A DNA stretch of 64,000 nt from positions 124,001 through 188,000 of the forward strand of contig CAKZKD010000004.1 in NCBI GenBank assembly GCA_937121175.1, written 5' to 3'; not shown here. Below: more notes on the stretch, generated by a model. The model saw only the letters and a program-made list of their open reading frames with translations, was not told the origin of the DNA and did not search any database. This stretch comes from an uncultured Flavobacteriales bacterium. GTDB taxonomy: Bacteria; Bacteroidota; Bacteroidia; Flavobacteriales_G; Salibacteraceae. Positions within the stretch are counted from its first letter, which is position 1.

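Noticed and set aside
18903..64000. NRPS/PKS megasynthase as the reason for the giant frames
   Set aside because: No adenylation, condensation, ketosynthase or carrier motifs; every module read is an extracellular structural or lectin-like type.
63988..64000. ATG 63988 as the true start of protein A
   Set aside because: The frame continues open to the window edge, there is no signal peptide, and the sequence begins in the middle of a beta-helix.

Overview
The window looks like a chromosome segment of a free-living Bacteroidota, probably a Flavobacteriales-type organism. The support is AT-rich DNA, Bacteroidota-style -7 boxes (TAnnTTTG), type IX secretion (T9SS) C-terminal sorting domains of types A and B, a PorP/SprF protein, SprB-type repeats and a CHU_C-type C-terminus. 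No rRNA, tRNA, CRISPR array, IS element or integrase was seen. No gene-free stretch exceeds about 175 bp.

Left part (1-10.4 kb). On the minus strand are a 3'-truncated secreted repeat protein of tail-fibre-like type (1-1293) with a small T9SS type A protein just upstream (1296-1778). Next come sucD with its own promoter and terminator, and a compact ppiC-like / hupE-like / exoA unit. On the plus strand are two paralogous secreted proteins of unknown function, the first broken by an in-frame TAA. The second is followed 2 bp later by mnmE and a strong hairpin, then a small DUF3820 gene.

Right part (10.4-64 kb). All six genes are on the minus strand with almost no spacing. In transcription order they are giant protein A (at least 10,739 residues, N-terminus outside the window), giant protein B (4,292 residues), a 1,326-residue type B (CHU_C) protein, a PorP/SprF protein, an LtaS-like membrane phosphotransferase, and a receiver-like/PAS/HisKA protein without a catalytic ATPase domain. 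Three junctions have overlapping or abutting stop/start codons; the other gaps are 9, 6 and 46 bp. I read this as one surface-adhesin export operon: A and B carry type A sorting tails, the third protein a type B tail, and PorP/SprF is the expected outer-membrane partner of type B cargo.

The most interesting content is the inside of protein A. It has 25 LamG (concanavalin-A-like) domains plus one beta-propeller sitting in a LamG slot. The linkers show nested, higher-order repetition: an a-b-c trimer of LamG-HYR units (about 2.8 kb period, three copies plus a-b) and a P-Q dimer of LamG-cadherin units (about 1.9 kb period, three copies). A and B share beta-helix modules and the same C-terminal module order, so A looks like a B-type protein into which a roughly 24 kb LamG block expanded. 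Domain and family calls come from reading motifs by eye; no database search was run.
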